Assembly (NCBI RefSeq): GCF_001039355.2
Contig: NW_019775442.1
Location: 7,778 to 71,777, forward strand
DNA: 64,000 nt
From: Lingula anatina
Taxonomy: Eukaryota > Brachiopoda > Lingulata > Lingulida > Lingulidae
Reading direction: 5' to 3'
Shown: one piece after another, positions 1-13,178 of the stretch
Position numbering within the stretch: position 1 is the stretch's first letter
Layout of the letters: each line of letters starts with the position of its first letter
Made by a program: the position numbers and the translations under genes
Notes under the pieces: generated by a model
Told to the model about the DNA's origin: nothing
The model's input: the letters and a program-made list of their open reading frames with translations, nothing else
Database searches by the model: none

Positions 1-1079
1 TATATATATATATATATATATATAAATAAAACAAGTATTCAGGAACATTCAGCTCATGACTCCAATCATCCAATTCAATAGCAGCTTACATAAACTGATT
101 TCTAACATAACTGAGCTATTTCGAACATTTTAAATATCATAAATGAATGGAGCATTATTAGTGAAAGGAATCTGACTGTTTTATACCAAAGGCCACTTTC
201 TACTATCCATCAAGCAAATGATTAATGTACTGGCAGCACAAATGAAGAGCAAAGCATGCTGAAGTATCATGTGGGCACCATTATATCATTATCATTAAGT
301 ACAATGCTCTTACTAATGACCAATTAGTTCAAACCTCTAATTAATGGCCAATTAATACAATCCTCTAATTTTCATTCACTCGCACACCAGCAAAAATACT
401 ACTCTCAGATTATAACATCACGTAATTATCATGCAATCTTCTCTGGCAACACAGCTACTAATCAATATAATTATAATTCTTGATATCTAAGCAGTGCATA
501 CTACCATTTTCCATTTGGCTCACGTAATTCAGATTTGCAAGCAATTTCCCTAGAGTCATACTTTTGCATGAATCAATTTTGTGTTAATTCTGCTCTTCAG
601 TGATTAGTTTATTTGCAGATTGTATAATAAATATGACTGCAATTCAAATTAGTGCTTGGCCATGTAATTTGTTTTTAATCTCTGTATTCTCTATAATCCA
701 ATCTAATGCAAACATCGTACTATCCACTCACATATTTTCGTTTCTACTTGAAAGAAAAAGCAAAGAATATGCAGGGTTTTTGTTTTTTTTTTCAATCGCT
801 CTTACCAGTAAAAAAACTTTATAGAAGAGACACGGAAAGTCACAAATTATATCTTTTTCCTTTTTTTTTGTATTAATTAAAGAATATAATTTACTCTGCT
901 TTTCATACATGGCCTTTGAAAGTGGACACACTTTGAACTTGCAATCATTTCATTTATGACATGTATTTTTCCTTATAATTGAAATTATTGATAATATGAA
1001 GGAATTGACTCCTGGGGACTTTTTATTCGGGTTGATTTTGGACATTTTTGGAAGAGTATAGTAAACATCAACAACTCAC
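1..1079. other. Intron or 3' gene body of the kinesin-3 gene; no exon seen
   Basis: The window opens with a (TA)n microsatellite at 1-24. The rest is AT-rich sequence with no open frame that resembles a protein. The next expected kinesin-3 exon, which carries the P-loop, was looked for on the minus strand and not found, so it probably lies to the left of the window. Confidence 0.6.
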
Positions 1080-1162
1080 CGTAGTATGAGACCAGTAGGA
1101 GTAGTCATAGTTATATCTCTTGGTCTTCTGTTCCTTAGGACCTGCCTTGGGATTGGTAATGG
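1080..1162 (-). CDS. Kinesin-3 (KIF1/unc-104-like) motor domain, coding exon 2 (partial gene)
   Basis: An 83-nt minus-strand exon with a good polypyrimidine/TAG acceptor just above 1162 and a GTGAGT donor at 1079-1074. Two bases complete a Thr codon left over from the exon at 4109-4007, followed by 27 codons that include NPK, PKEQ and then YDYSYWSHTT. The YSYWSH motif is the signature of KIF1A/KIF1B/unc-104 motors, where the segment after beta-1 reads F(D/N)YSYWSH. The protein would be a plus-end microtubule motor carrying synaptic-vesicle precursors or other organelles. The exon ends in phase 0. The ATP-binding P-loop exon should follow to the left and is outside the window, so the gene is cut by the window edge and not shown to be broken. 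Splice phase and sequence agree with the upstream exon, which makes the call firm despite its length. Confidence 0.9.
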
Positions 1163-1590
1163 CTACAAAGGAAAAAACATATCTATATTATTATCAGTGG
1201 CTAAATATATCAAGTTTATATCTATGGTAATCAATATAACAGCAATGGCAAAATATAATAACACATTATCAATGGCAATATTTTTTTTCTGAAAGGATAT
1301 CGCCTACTTATAAGAGAAATAATAATAAATAGACTGGTACTTACGCAGATGCAATTTTAAGTTTTCATCATTTCTGAGAATTGCGTGGTTTGTAGTTAAA
1401 CACTGATCACTATCAACACCACATCATGGCACAAATAATTAACCTTATCATTAACTTTGGAGGTGAGGGGGATGTATAGTGATGAGTGAGTTGAGTACTG
1501 GAGTGGGTGACATTACTGGCAGTGATAACCAGATTGCATGAGGGCACATCTAGCAAAACATCAGGCATGTTGCAAACTGTAATTTTTTTA

Positions 1591-1606
1591 TATTTTTATT
1601 CATTTT

Positions 1607-1653
<47 letters not shown>

Positions 1654-1663
1654 TCTTTTAAAT

Positions 1664-1735
<72 letters not shown>
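1591..1735. repeat. Compound microsatellite (ATTT)n-(ATT)n-(T)n
   Basis: Runs of ATTT, then ATT, then about 26 consecutive T. The order looks like a mutated poly-A/T tail. It produces a spurious 95-residue open frame rich in Ile, Tyr and Phe. Confidence 0.95.
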
Positions 1736-1737
<2 letters not shown>

Positions 1738-3213
1738 TTTAAGGGAAATTTGCTGCAATGTGGCTGCAAATTAGCAGCAAGAAATTTTTTCTAAGAAACT
1801 CATTGCTTCAAACTTCTCATTTCGCTAAGGGGTACACTGCATGGTTCAAGGCTGCATTCTTGTCATTTTTTATCAAAATCTGTTTTAGTCGTGATTTTGG
1901 TATACTGCTAATTTTACTGGACACATACCAAGCAGCGTTCAGCCTGAAGGTAATGTGACATATTACAGTTTCATAACACTGAACCATTACAGCTACCCAC
2001 ATTTAGATTTGAAAAGCTGCCTCTATCCCATAAGAGCGCAATGTACTTTAAAGGATTTAATGCATTCGTGGGCTTCTGTTCCGCTATTTCATTATACACA
2101 ACACATTAGGAACAGAACAATGTTCCAGGGAAAGCATCCTGCCTGAATAACCTGAATCTATTATTTAAGGACTTGTGGGAAAACTGCATCAATGGAAGTT
2201 TCAGAAAAAAGTGGGAGTTTTTAGAGCTTGAAGCAACTGATGTACAAAGATCAAATAAAATTTGCTCCATTGTCAGAGGTCACCGAGCCATTAGGGTTGA
2301 GACCATTAAATATGATGCTAAAAATAAAATCAATCTTTTTGCTGATTTTTATGGAAAATGGAAACAGATACTCAGCCCTGAGCGACTAAATGATAACATT
2401 ATGATCATTTCTTGAAAGGAATTTGTGCTCTCCAGAATAACCAGAGATATGATGACAGACTGGTTTGGATTTGAATGAAATTCAAACAAAATTTAAAAGA
2501 AACAAAATTCAATGTTCCTTGGCTAATAAAAAGATGGTAAGCCATAAGCTGATAAAGATATGTAATAGTAAAAACTGGATTGCATTGCTTTTATTACAGT
2601 TACCTTCAATCTACAAAAATATTTTTAAAATATCATTCCAGACTATTTTGGTCAATTATCACCAGCCCCTCAAGCCAATAAAGGATCAAATTGATAATAG
2701 TCCAATGGGCATTTGTTGGCACGGGGCCAGCAGGTCAGTGTTAAATTTGAGCACTGCAATTAAACGAACTTCATCAGAACAGTAAAGGAAAATCAACCTC
2801 GCTGTAATAGGATCGAATTAGTTACCAAGGCAACCCAACTTCAAAATGTATGCTTTTTCGTCAGTTCATTTGTCACTGATATTGGCAACCCGTCAGTTAA
2901 TTGAACATTCACACTGAGTTTTTCCATTTTGATTTCTTTGTAAATCAGGATGCTGGCATATCTAGTTACTTTTGTACACTTTTTATTCATGATTTACTGT
3001 GAATAGACGTCAACACTAATGTACTATTTCCTACAATAATGTTAGGCAAAACTATTGGTCACAGAACCAAGGTCAGCTGATGAAAAATATGTAAGAGTAC
3101 ATCATCTCTCAAATGTAAAAAGTATGCCTCTTTAACTTATTTCAATAAACTTGTTGAAAAAAGCAGAAAATATTTCAAACTATAAGTCTAATTCATAAAT
3201 TATTTTACTCATT

Positions 3214-3220
<7 letters not shown>

Positions 3221-3248
<28 letters not shown>
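3221..3248. repeat. Poly-T tract
   Basis: About 28 consecutive T in intronic DNA. Confidence 0.9.
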
Positions 3249-3251
<3 letters not shown>

Positions 3252-3470
3252 TATCCCTCCAATACTAAAATAATTCATTCATCATTAACTTCAATTTTAA
3301 ATATGATGGGCAGGGAGTAAAACCATGAGTACTGCCAGCGTACCCACTGGTGGTACTAATTACATTCAATTTAGTAGCAACATCCCATTTATATGTTGCC
3401 ATAGAGGTACAAAGGTGCTAGGGTCCATTTAAAAGAATACAATCTGGAAATTAAGACCCCATTCCCAGAG

Positions 3471-3648
3471 ATTAGATCGATCTACTTTAGATCAACCTAA
3501 CTCCCTGGGGGTTCAGCTAAATAGCTGTCAGCCGAGCGGGCACGAAAGTTAATTACCCCCTTACAGCTTGTAGTAGTAGGACGGATTATCTGACAGTAAT
3601 CTAGTGAGACTCCCCGCGGGGATAGATCGATCTAAAAGCTCTGGGAAT
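3471..3648. mobile_element. Short inverted-repeat element, family A (copy 1)
   Basis: The ends are ATTCCCAGAG and its complement CTCTGGGAAT, with AGATCGATCT just inside both ends. The core shares long runs with 4266-4463, for example CTAACTCCCTGGGGGTTCA and ATTACCCCCTTACAGCTT. There is no coding capacity, so it is a MITE-like element. Target duplication not clear. Confidence 0.75.
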
Positions 3649-3784
3649 ACGCCCTTAGGCTACACCCCTAAATCACTCTTCTTGATACCCCCGACTCCCG
3701 TATTTCTATCATTTAAAACTATATCGACAGGTACATTTCTGAATCAAATGTCTGTGCTTCAAATGTATGTCATAACCACACCCT

Positions 3785-3969
3785 GGCCCCAGTTTCACCA
3801 TAAAACTTAAGTCAGTTTCCTAGCTTAGCTGATTAGGATTTCCATGAGACTGATGTTACACTGCTCCTGATAGGTTAAGATATGCCCATGTGACCATGTA
3901 ACCTTGGTAATTAAGATCTTAGCCAGGGAACCTGCCATAAGTTTTTTTTTTTTTTGTGAAACTGGGGCC
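3785..3969. mobile_element. MITE with 14-bp terminal inverted repeats (GGCCCCAGTTTCAC)
   Basis: Begins GGCCCCAGTTTCAC and ends with the exact complement GTGAAACTGGGGCC, with an internal poly-T run near the right end. About 185 bp, non-coding. It lies just 37 bp from the donor side of the kinesin start-codon exon. Confidence 0.8.
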
Positions 3970-4006
3970 TGCTGTCATGTTGCCATGTTGGGGCAGCGAT
4001 ACTCAC

Positions 4007-4109
4007 TTGTTGTGTAGCCGTCCATTTCTATGATGCACTGGGACTGGTGCGCTATCTCCCTGTTGTTGAACGGGCGAACCCGCACTGCAACCTTCACAGA
4101 TGACATGGT
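4007..4109 (-). CDS. Kinesin-3 (KIF1/unc-104-like), first coding exon with start codon
   Basis: A minus-strand exon. An AATTTCAG acceptor lies just above 4109, the ATG is at 4106-4104, and a GTGAGT donor is at 4006-4001. The 100 coding nucleotides give 33 residues plus one base, beginning [17 protein letters not shown] and continuing QCIIEM. The [11 protein letters not shown] block is beta-strand 1 of the kinesin motor. RPFN(N/S)RE followed by C-I-I-x-M matches KIF1-type kinesin-3 rather than KIF13/KIF16, which have RPMNRRE. The phase-1 end joins the exon at 1162-1080 to give a continuous motor N-terminus. The ATG sits three bases inside the acceptor, so a non-coding first exon must lie upstream (see 13179-13290). 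Confidence 0.92.
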
Positions 4110-4265
4110 CTGAAATTGGGGGAAAAATCTAATGTAGTTTGTAAATTACTAATTTCAAGATAAAAAGATATGTTGAATTGTTTCTGAGAACTACGTTATG
4201 TTAGTAATACCTGAAAAAATGTCATGAGGAATTTCTAATTTCACAGTAAGGTGATTAAGACAGGG

Positions 4266-4463
4266 TTCCCACAGATTTGGATTGACCTAACTCCCTGGGG
4301 GTTCACGCTAAATTGCTGTCAGCTTCCAGGAGCCGAGCGCTCACAAAAGTTTATTACCCCCTTACAGCTTTCAGTAGGCGGGACAGACATTTAAGCCAAT
4401 TAAGCTGACAGCAATCTAATGAGACTCTACAGGGGGATAGATCGATCTAGATATCTGTGGGAA
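4266..4463. mobile_element. Short inverted-repeat element, family A (copy 2)
   Basis: Ends TTCCCACAGAT and ATCTGTGGGAA are complementary. The interior matches 3471-3648 over most of its length in the same orientation, including an AGATCGATCT block near the right end. It lies 157 bp upstream of the kinesin start-codon exon, and with copy 1 and the MITE at 3785 it brackets that exon. Confidence 0.75.
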
Positions 4464-6070
4464 TGGTCTCTAAGTTAAAATAGGTGTCCCTCTTAGTAAT
4501 GAATTTAACTCTAATATATCAAGACATGATTAGGAGGTAATAACATATGCAGTGCCCAAAAGTTGAAAGATATCTAGTATTCAAAAGCCAAATCCTCTCA
4601 CTGTGACTCAGAACCATGGCAAAAGCATATATAACAAGTGAATCACAGCAAGTGGCACTTAGTTGAGTCACCTGACTTATACTTAACTTTTCTTTTCTAG
4701 CATTTTTCATTCTGCCGAAGCCATTTCAAAAAAATTTTAAGATTCAAAACAACAAATGGCATTTGCAAAATCATTCAACAGCGACTAAAATACTTTCCAT
4801 CTTTAAAAATATCTTGAAGAAACCAATGAAAAAAGTTATATCATTATATGTAATATTACAATGGATCAAACTGGAGTCTTAAGTTTAAATCATTGGATTC
4901 TTAAAGTCTTTCATCCTCACCTCAGTTTTGTGTGATAAAAATGTGCTCTTGTTGTGCTGAGTAAAAAGTGAACCTTTAAAATGAGTTGGAAACGATCTTC
5001 ATGTTTTGGTCTTCATCTTGTTGCTTTCATTGTAACTGAAAGGAAAATAATTTTTTATCAAGTTTTATTGCTAATTAAATGTTTTTATAAGAATAATTGA
5101 TATCACGATGAAAGAATGAATGAATTAATGGATATTATTTGTCTTTGTCTAAGCAAATTTGCATGTTTGAAGATTCAACTATACGAGTGACAGCGCTTGT
5201 TTGAACGCACACGAGGGGTCTCTATATTAGTATATATATATGTGATACATGTCTCAGTATTATTACAAAAAAAAGACGTCATCGGCCTACAAAACATACA
5301 CTGTACTACACACACAGTTACAGTACACAGGAAAATCACAACAGAATAGAATTTGCATCCATCACCACCCATATATAACCTTTCAAATACCATACAAGAT
5401 GGTCATCACTCCATTTTCATAATGAAAAAGGTGACAACTTTCCTTTAATACCTTGAAGTAATGAGAAGATGGCATGCTGTAAGGCGCGTATATATATATT
5501 CAGAAATGCCAGTGGGATTCAAATCATTCATCAAAACATGACATGTCACATGAACATGCTTTCACTTTGTAAGTAGGCAAAAAGGAGTTTAATCTACTGA
5601 ACATGTATCGGTAAATCATGGCTAATACGATGACTGGTGAAGGGTCTAGTATCCAGGAAACAAAAACATTTACAATATTTGGCAACAGACAACTGAACAT
5701 AATTGGCATACTAGTAAATACTTATTCAATCAATGTGTCTCTGCAGTCTTGCATATTTAATATAGAACATAATAATAATACAAAAGGTTGCGCCTTAATT
5801 AAGAGGGAAGTTGGTGTTAACTCAAGGACAAAACTTTCAGTGTACTCTGATCTACACTGAATATAGAGAAGTCCTATGAAATAAGTGTCACTCCTAGTCT
5901 TAAAACAAGAGCATTCCTACTTTTTTGTAAAAGAAAAATTCAAGTACATGTAGATACATAGTGATTTATTCTGTTTAAAATCCAAACCACAACCACTACC
6001 CAATCCCAACAGTTAAACAGTTTATCTGTCTCTATATATTTGATTACTCTCACTATGTTACTGTCAGCAT

Positions 6071-6182
6071 CTATCTCCATTCACATCCTCAGTACATCAC
6101 CTCCAATTTTCATAACTTTATGTTTTCTATCTCCATTCTCATCCTCAATACATCACCTCCAATTTTCATAATTTTATGTTTG
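6071..6182. repeat. Two tandem copies of a 56-bp unit
   Basis: Unit 1 at 6071-6126 and unit 2 at 6127-6182 share CTATCTCCATTC and ACATCACCTCCAATTTTCAT, with a few substitutions. Confidence 0.85.
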
Positions 6183-9100
6183 TAAACACAGTATCATTAA
6201 GTCAATAACACAATGGCAATCAACTGGCAAAAATGTCTAATACAAATAATCTACCATTCTGTCTTTGAGGTAAACGCTAATTGAGGACTTCATGTGTCTG
6301 GCTTCTTCTTAATTGAATAACAGCTGTCACATAATTGAACAGTACACGGAACGATTAAAATATGGTTAAGATTACAAAAGAAAGCGACCGTCTTGTATTC
6401 CTTAATATGTCTAGGAAAAAAAATGCTTAGTCAAAAAAAAATCATCTATCCTTTGGTAACCTGACTCTCATCTCTGTTTTCTTTACATAACTAATGAAAT
6501 AACTGCTAAGTTCTTACCAATTTCATTGAAGGTCCCATCCTTTGTAATTCTAGATCATTATAATAATTATTCCCACCTAATAATAGGCCAACAGAATGTC
6601 AAATGGCATTCCTCCTGACAGTAATCTGGATTAAAATATGATTCCTCTTAAAAAGCTTTTCATCGCCTCTTACCAGTTCCACAAATGAATCCATCCATTG
6701 TGCGTTAATTGACGTCTCTAATTACGTCCTATCCAGTTCAGCTATTTAACTCAATGGCCGACACTTAGATACTTATGTAGCAGTAAAGGTGAAAAAATTT
6801 CCTAACCAGCTGCCCGCTCCAGAAAACAGAAAACCACGTCATTCTGTGCCATTTCACCTCGGCCTAGACGACGTCATGAATATATTTCTGAGGATAATGT
6901 TATGCACATATACAGACTGTGGTAAGTCTTTGCCGAGAGTCTGAGAAGTTGCCCCACAGTATAAAAATCGACATTCTTAGCAGTCATCGTTATACATTCT
7001 TATTCAAGCTTAACTGAATTAAGGTGGTTTGCGGCAGTTTCCAGATATAAATGAAATGTACATATCATTTAATATGCTTAAGACTGCATGCATTGTGAAG
7101 CAGGGAAACAAATCGTGACTTTAATTAATAGATTTCCTTCAACTTTTGATCAAGATTATATTTATATATAAATTTACTTAAATGAAGAGCTAAATGAAAA
7201 ATTTTAAGCAATTTTCTTCCTTATGTTATCCATTTTTATCATAAAAATAAAGGGAACATTCCAAATGTTATGTGCCACTAAAATGAAATTTTTCATACTT
7301 TAAAAATAAAACCTACATGATGTGGTTTGTAAAATCATCATGCTATTTTATATTAGATTTAGGCTTCTTTTAAGAAATCAATTCACACACTTTGGAGTGA
7401 TTAAGTGTCCGTTTTCTACTGACATCAGTGAAATAATGACATTGTCCCAATGATTCACGCACAGGTCACAATCATAATATTATCATAATGACATTATTAT
7501 CAAAGTCTTCTAGTTGTTGGCGTAAAAGCATGAATTATAAAATAGAGTTCATACATTTGTAATGTCAACACTGCCACATACTGATGGCACAGAGTTAGGT
7601 ATAACCTCAAATCATCCTCATTTTCGCATTCACGCACTGGTACACACCCAAACATGAACACACACTTTTTGATTCATCAACAATTCTTTAACACACATGC
7701 ACTGGTCCAGAAATTAGTACCAACTCACTCCCCCTGGGACAGGTAGGAATGACCCTCTAATGACCCATTCTCACTGCTTTTTTCTTTTCCTCCTTTGCAT
7801 AAACCCAAATACTAGTACAGTGTATTCCCCTCACTACTGAGTCCACTCTAACCCAGGCACCTTCCCCCACCCTCTCTTCACCCCCTCTTTCTCCCACATT
7901 TCAGTATAATCAACCCTTATTGCCAAAACCCTCTCTCCTGGAAAATTTAATAGATAGTGGTACATGTACCATCCAAACACAGAGGCCCCTTGATGCTGTC
8001 ACACAGCCAGGCAGCTGGCACAACCAAGAACACATTCCATGTCACAACTAACACAATCCACGACCAGGGCCACATTATGATGACAGGGATGCTGATTGCT
8101 GTATTTTTTTGCAGTACAATAGGCCCCTGTGGCTTTATCATGGATGGGAAATATTTCAAGACAAAAATCAATACCCCGCAGCCAGCTCTCCCATCTATGC
8201 CTTTTTGTGCTGGAAATGTTCATATTGACTCAAGTAATCAATAGATTCCGATTCTCGGCTAATTCCAGAATTCATGCAAACTCCATGTTGGTTTAGACAA
8301 GAAGTTACATTTTGCATCTCAAATTATATAAGTATTTTTAGGAAGAGAATAAAAATACAGATTATATCTTATTTTCCACAAATAACCTTTTTTAAGTGAC
8401 AATAAAAAAGCTGTGTTTATAAGGCTCTAAAGGCAGAGAAATGGGACTAAATGTCTGTAATAATTATCTTCTAAAGCATACCATTCTAAAGTATTTTACT
8501 TTTCAGTATAAAAATTTCATTATTTCACGCCAACAAGAAATGGTTCATCTGAGAGGAGAAATGTACTCATCTCAAAATTAACAAATAACTTGTTTTCTTT
8601 TAGATTTCTTCTCTCTGCCTTCTAGTAATGGGAGCAATTATTTTGCAAACGCAAACCTTCGTGTTTACATTTTTCATTTTGGTTTGCCATTTCAGATGAA
8701 GTTGTTGTTTGTGGTTAGCTATTAGTTCCTGAATGAAGACAGGTGACAGACGCTAATAATCCTTCTGGCTGTTTTCAGGGTTAACTCAAGTGTGAATTGA
8801 GAGGGCGGCGGGGGCTGATGTCAGTAATCACCTTCAACATGCAAACTTGTATAAAGCTACAATTCACGTTAGACCTTTCTTTAGCAAAAAAAAAAAAAAA
8901 AGGGACTGTCCTGTACAATTCAGCAATTTTCCTTTATACTATCCAAGCCATTGAAAAAAGTACAATCTATTCACAATCTTAAATTCAATTTTTTTTTACC
9001 ATCCTTCATCTCACCAGCCTTCATCTCCATTACAAGAGTCTTTCAAAAGCAAAGGCACTCAGAACTCAATAACCAGTTCACAGACAGTAATTTGTGAATG

Positions 9101-9920
9101 GTTTATGTAATGGAATACCTTGGTGATCCGGGGGGAAAAGAGTTGAAATTTCCAGAAAATTGATATTTTGCTATATAAAGGTTCAATGTTCACTGTGTAG
9201 CTTTAAGACACAGATCAATCTTCACTTTTTAAAGAAAATCATTTTTTGGATTAATAAAAAGAATAAAGAAATAAGCTGGTATGAGTTGTAGGTTTCTTCG
9301 TTTCATCTTTTAACCAAAAGGGAAAAATATAAAAATTAACACAGCAAACATGCTGTGAATGTTAGCTACACTAGAATTACAGATACAGTACTAGTATACA
9401 ACTCATTTCGTTCCTCATCAAATTGCAATGGGTAGTATCTGAGGCATTTACAGGATTCATGTACATTTTAAAGTCATGTTTGAAGAAGTACGTAAGAGAA
9501 ACCTTTCAACTTGAACATGTCTCTCTCTCTTTGTATGCAATCTCAATATCTATAAATAAGTCTAAGAAATCTAAGAGAAGCCCCTTCAATTTAAACATAT
9601 TTTTCCCTTGGGTGAGTCCTCTACCCCTTCAATTTACTAGTAAAGTACTAGTAATGTTTTTCTTTTGTGTGGCTTCTACCCCATTAATTTAAAGAAATTT
9701 ATGCTTCCCTTTTGTGCAGCCTGGACCCCTTCAATTTAACGAAATGTTGCCTTCTGAGGATCCCAAGAAAAATAAATCAAACTATGAAGAATTTCAAATT
9801 TATTCCGCTCAGCACTACACTGTCATTTTTGATGGTAACTGTCATTTGTATGAACTTGTACACGTGTTTATGAATTCCCAAAGGCACGTGCATCAGTACA
9901 GACATTAACGTCACCACTGC

Positions 9921-10048
9921 TAGAAATCACTTTCCAATCGCATGATATGGCTAGTCAGTATATGCCTTTGTGAAAATAGCTAAATGAAGCAGAAATCACT
10001 TTCAAATCACATGATATGACAAGTCAGTTTATTCCTTTGTGAAAATAA
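9921..10048. repeat. Imperfect tandem duplication of about 60-70 bp
   Basis: AGAAATCACTTTCCAAT... at 9921 recurs as AGAAATCACTTTCAAAT... at 9991, each followed by CATGATATG and CCTTTGTGAAAATA. The same pair is present in block copy 2 (about 14680-14795), so it predates the split of the two copies. Confidence 0.8.
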
Positions 10049-11100
10049 AGTGGATTTTAACTTCAAACTTGCTAGCACACACCAAATGTTATGAATATTA
10101 GCTTAATATGCATTAGACATTTTAATATTCATATTTTGTTTACAACATATATACGTATATTTTGGCTCAGTGATAAGGTTGACAAAGTTAGATATAGCAG
10201 GTTAACACAAAAATAATCTGGTTTCAGGTTCCATAAATTTTCAGTCATGCTAAGGCACCAACATTTCTTCCCACCCTGTCTCCAGAGAAGCTTTAATTCA
10301 AGAAATGCCAGGCTACACTGTACCAGTTATGTACAGGCCACAAATCATAACCACACAAAATAGTATTAATCTGAATCTTATAAATGCATAAATACTGAAA
10401 AGCTACTCATTTTAGCTATTGACATTTTTTTAAATAAAAAACATCAAGAATCTTTTAAAACTTAATAATCAATTTTCTCAGCCATAAGAAATATAATGAC
10501 CTTTTCAAAACTTCCATTAAATGCTATTCCTCCTTGTACCTAACTACAGTTAACCATATGTGAGAGGAATTATTGAAGGATAATTTGTCATTAATATTAT
10601 ATATAAAAGATTTGATATGCCAGTCATATAACTCAAGTTATTAACATAATTTCAAAACAGCTGAAGCCAAGTGGTGTATGCAGTATCCATTCCCCCATAT
10701 AGAGCTCTGCCTAATGCCTATCCTATCTATCATGTAGATTAGGTATCTCTTTAATTATTGATTATTAGTGCTTTGCAGTGCCAGCCATAGCCTCTTAGTA
10801 TGTTGGTGATGACACTTGCACTGTGTCCTTGTATTAGACTACACTTGTACATGGACTTCTCAGTACACTGTATAATATGGAGTGAATAGTAACCTCTAGT
10901 AAACGTATATATATATGCCAATGCTGATAACTATAAGTATTTGTGTATTTTTCATTAAGGGTTTCTTCTATAAAACAGATACCAAAATATCATTATTGAA
11001 GTACAAAGGGTAATTCTGATTTTTGCTGTTGTTTATAAGAAACTGTTTTTTATATATGCTAATGAAATTGTTTATGTAAATATGGAAATTTCTGCTCTCG

Positions 11101-11206
11101 GACATCCTCCACTCCACCCTACCCCATCCCATCTCCATCCCATCCCATCCCAATCCATCCCACCACACCCCAATCCCATCCCATCTCACCCCACCACACC
11201 ACAGCA
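11101..11206. repeat. CCCATCC-rich imperfect tandem repeat
   Basis: C/A/T-only run of CCATCCCATCC and CCACACC motifs. It is much shorter in copy 2 (about 15835-15890), a length polymorphism between the two copies. Confidence 0.8.
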
Positions 11207-11212
11207 CAACAT

Positions 11213-11379
11213 CAAGGGCGGATCCAGAGATATTTTCTGACAGTCTTCCAAATTATCTTTGCTGATCCATCCTTCATTTTTGACCGTCTTCCGACAGAAA
11301 AAATAGATACCCGTCAATGTTAACTTCAAAATCTGACCGTCTTCTGGAAGACCCAGAAGTCAGCCTAAATCCGCCCCTG
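11213..11379. mobile_element. hAT-like non-autonomous element with AACAT target duplication
   Basis: Left end CAAGGGCGGATCCAG, right end CTAAATCCGCCCCTG (complementary with a few mismatches). It is flanked by AACAT at 11208-11212 and 11380-11384. The second copy of the block has the unfilled site with a single AACAT at 15889-15893. Length 167 bp, non-coding. The filled/empty pair defines the ends exactly. Confidence 0.88.
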
Positions 11380-13178
11380 AACATGGCCTTTTCTCTCCAG
11401 TAATATATATTAATTCAGAACATGTCTGAGTGGCCAGGATATCATGATCTGCACATGGCATATGAATTATTGAACACTGATCCACAGTCATCAACATAAT
11501 GTACAACAAACCTGTCAATACCACAGGGTCAGGCTGACAAAATACATCACCACTGGACCATAACAAACCCACTGAAAATATTAATATAAATATTATGTTT
11601 ACCAAGCTGGAGAATTTTACGATTTTCAGTTATATAAAGTTTATATGTATATAAATGAAGAAAGACAAAAAATAACTCGGACAATATGCCAAACAAAAAA
11701 TCTATACAGGTGCATGTCCTGAAGTCATAGATCTTGTTCCAATCTATCCGCATGCTATGTCCTTCTGGGTCAGTGGTCAAGCATCAGTGGGTGAAGGCCT
11801 GCAGGCAGTGTTAGAAATTAAGGCTGGACCGTCTGCCCGTGGCTGACAACTTTTAGAACGGGCTGAGAAGTTTTCCCACCCAACAGACATTCAGTCCAGC
11901 TACTTTTCAAGATGGCTGGATTTTCGGTCCAGCAACTTATTTTCCTAAGAGGCAAACACTGCCTGCAGGTATTTGCTCCAGCAGAATGTGTCACATATTT
12001 AACTCATAGTATCTTTCATCTATTAAAGTTATCACTGGATTATCCACACCTCAGGGCCTCCCCCCCCTTACTTAACTGTGATAGGACAATAAGATAAGAT
12101 AACATCAGATTGGTTTACTGTAGCTATATTAAGGCATCATATACACCTACCACAACAACTGATTTCAAACCCACACTTCAGGGGACCACAGACACAGGCT
12201 TAATATTTTGCAAGAGATAGCTAGGAGGCTATATTATACCCCGAATGTTCCTATTATCTATTAAGCTACGTGTGTTTATGTTTAAAAGATGTTACAAATG
12301 GATTTCTGTATGTCACAGCTTTCCATGCTGTCCCTGTAGATAATAACAGTTGCTTTGCAAAGCTCCAGATCCACTGAAAGATAACCCCAGGGTGTCATAA
12401 GAAAAATATGCATTCAAAGCAATGACACAAACTGAGGTTCTGCTAACTCTCATAAATTCATCTTTTCAGTAAAAGACCTGAAAAGTGTTCCATCTTCCAC
12501 TCAACGAAGTCTCTGAGTCTTTTCTCCAAGATATCTCACACAACTGTGGTGCTAAAATATTTCAGTAGCGGCTAATTCCATTGCCAGATCCTTCACCATA
12601 TAATGTGTTAAATAAGAAGTCATAAATTGAAGTAATAAAATTAGCTAATATATCCATATGTACATTGATATCCAAACATTCATTTCTATGTCAAATTGTA
12701 TACTTCTTTATCCTCTCACAATAACACAATTCAGCCACAAAGTGCAAACATCAACCACATTTGTTGAAAAAAATTGTAATGATCTGAATCTCAGTAATAT
12801 CATTATCTCTGCACAACCAGTCAGAGCCAGAAGCAGAAAAGCTACAACCACCTTTCCGCCTTTGACGCCACAAGCGCGACATTCCTCCATTTGTGAACGA
12901 AAAACACTCTAGAGAACCAAAGCATTGGACTCAACACAGCACTAAAATGCACTTTTCTTTTTGCTATACATATCATTTTCACGACAGCGGGGGGAATAGC
13001 AACACATGATAATGACTCATCCGACATCAAACATATTCAGAATATTTATTGATTGCTTTGTGAAAATGCCAAGCAGAGAAAATAGAAAATCTGCGGTGAT
13101 GTTGTAGAACGTCCTAGGAACTTATTCTTGATAATGCCCTATCTACTCAAAAGAAATGTATTAAGCTACAAAGCTTAC

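Larger units (their letters stand above)
1163..4006 (-). other. Intron 1 of the kinesin-3 gene
   Basis: Intron of about 2.8 kb between the two kinesin coding exons. It holds an ATTT/ATT/poly-T microsatellite (1591-1735), a poly-T tract (3221-3248) and two small inverted-repeat elements listed separately. The open frames here are short and repeat-derived. Confidence 0.75.
4110..9330. other. Probable 5' intron of the kinesin-3 gene
   Basis: About 5.2 kb with no supportable exon. It contains one inverted-repeat element (4266-4463), a 56-bp tandem duplication (6071-6182), a poly-A run near 8885-8901, and AT-rich unique sequence. Overlapping open frames on both strands at 7947-8244 do not resemble a protein. 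Confidence 0.5.

Noticed and set aside
1507-1794. 95-codon open frame rich in Ile/Tyr/Phe
   Set aside because: It is a translation of an ATTT/ATT/T microsatellite.
7947-8244. Overlapping open frames on both strands with Cys and Trp
   Set aside because: No splice context, no recognisable motif, and three mutually exclusive frames.
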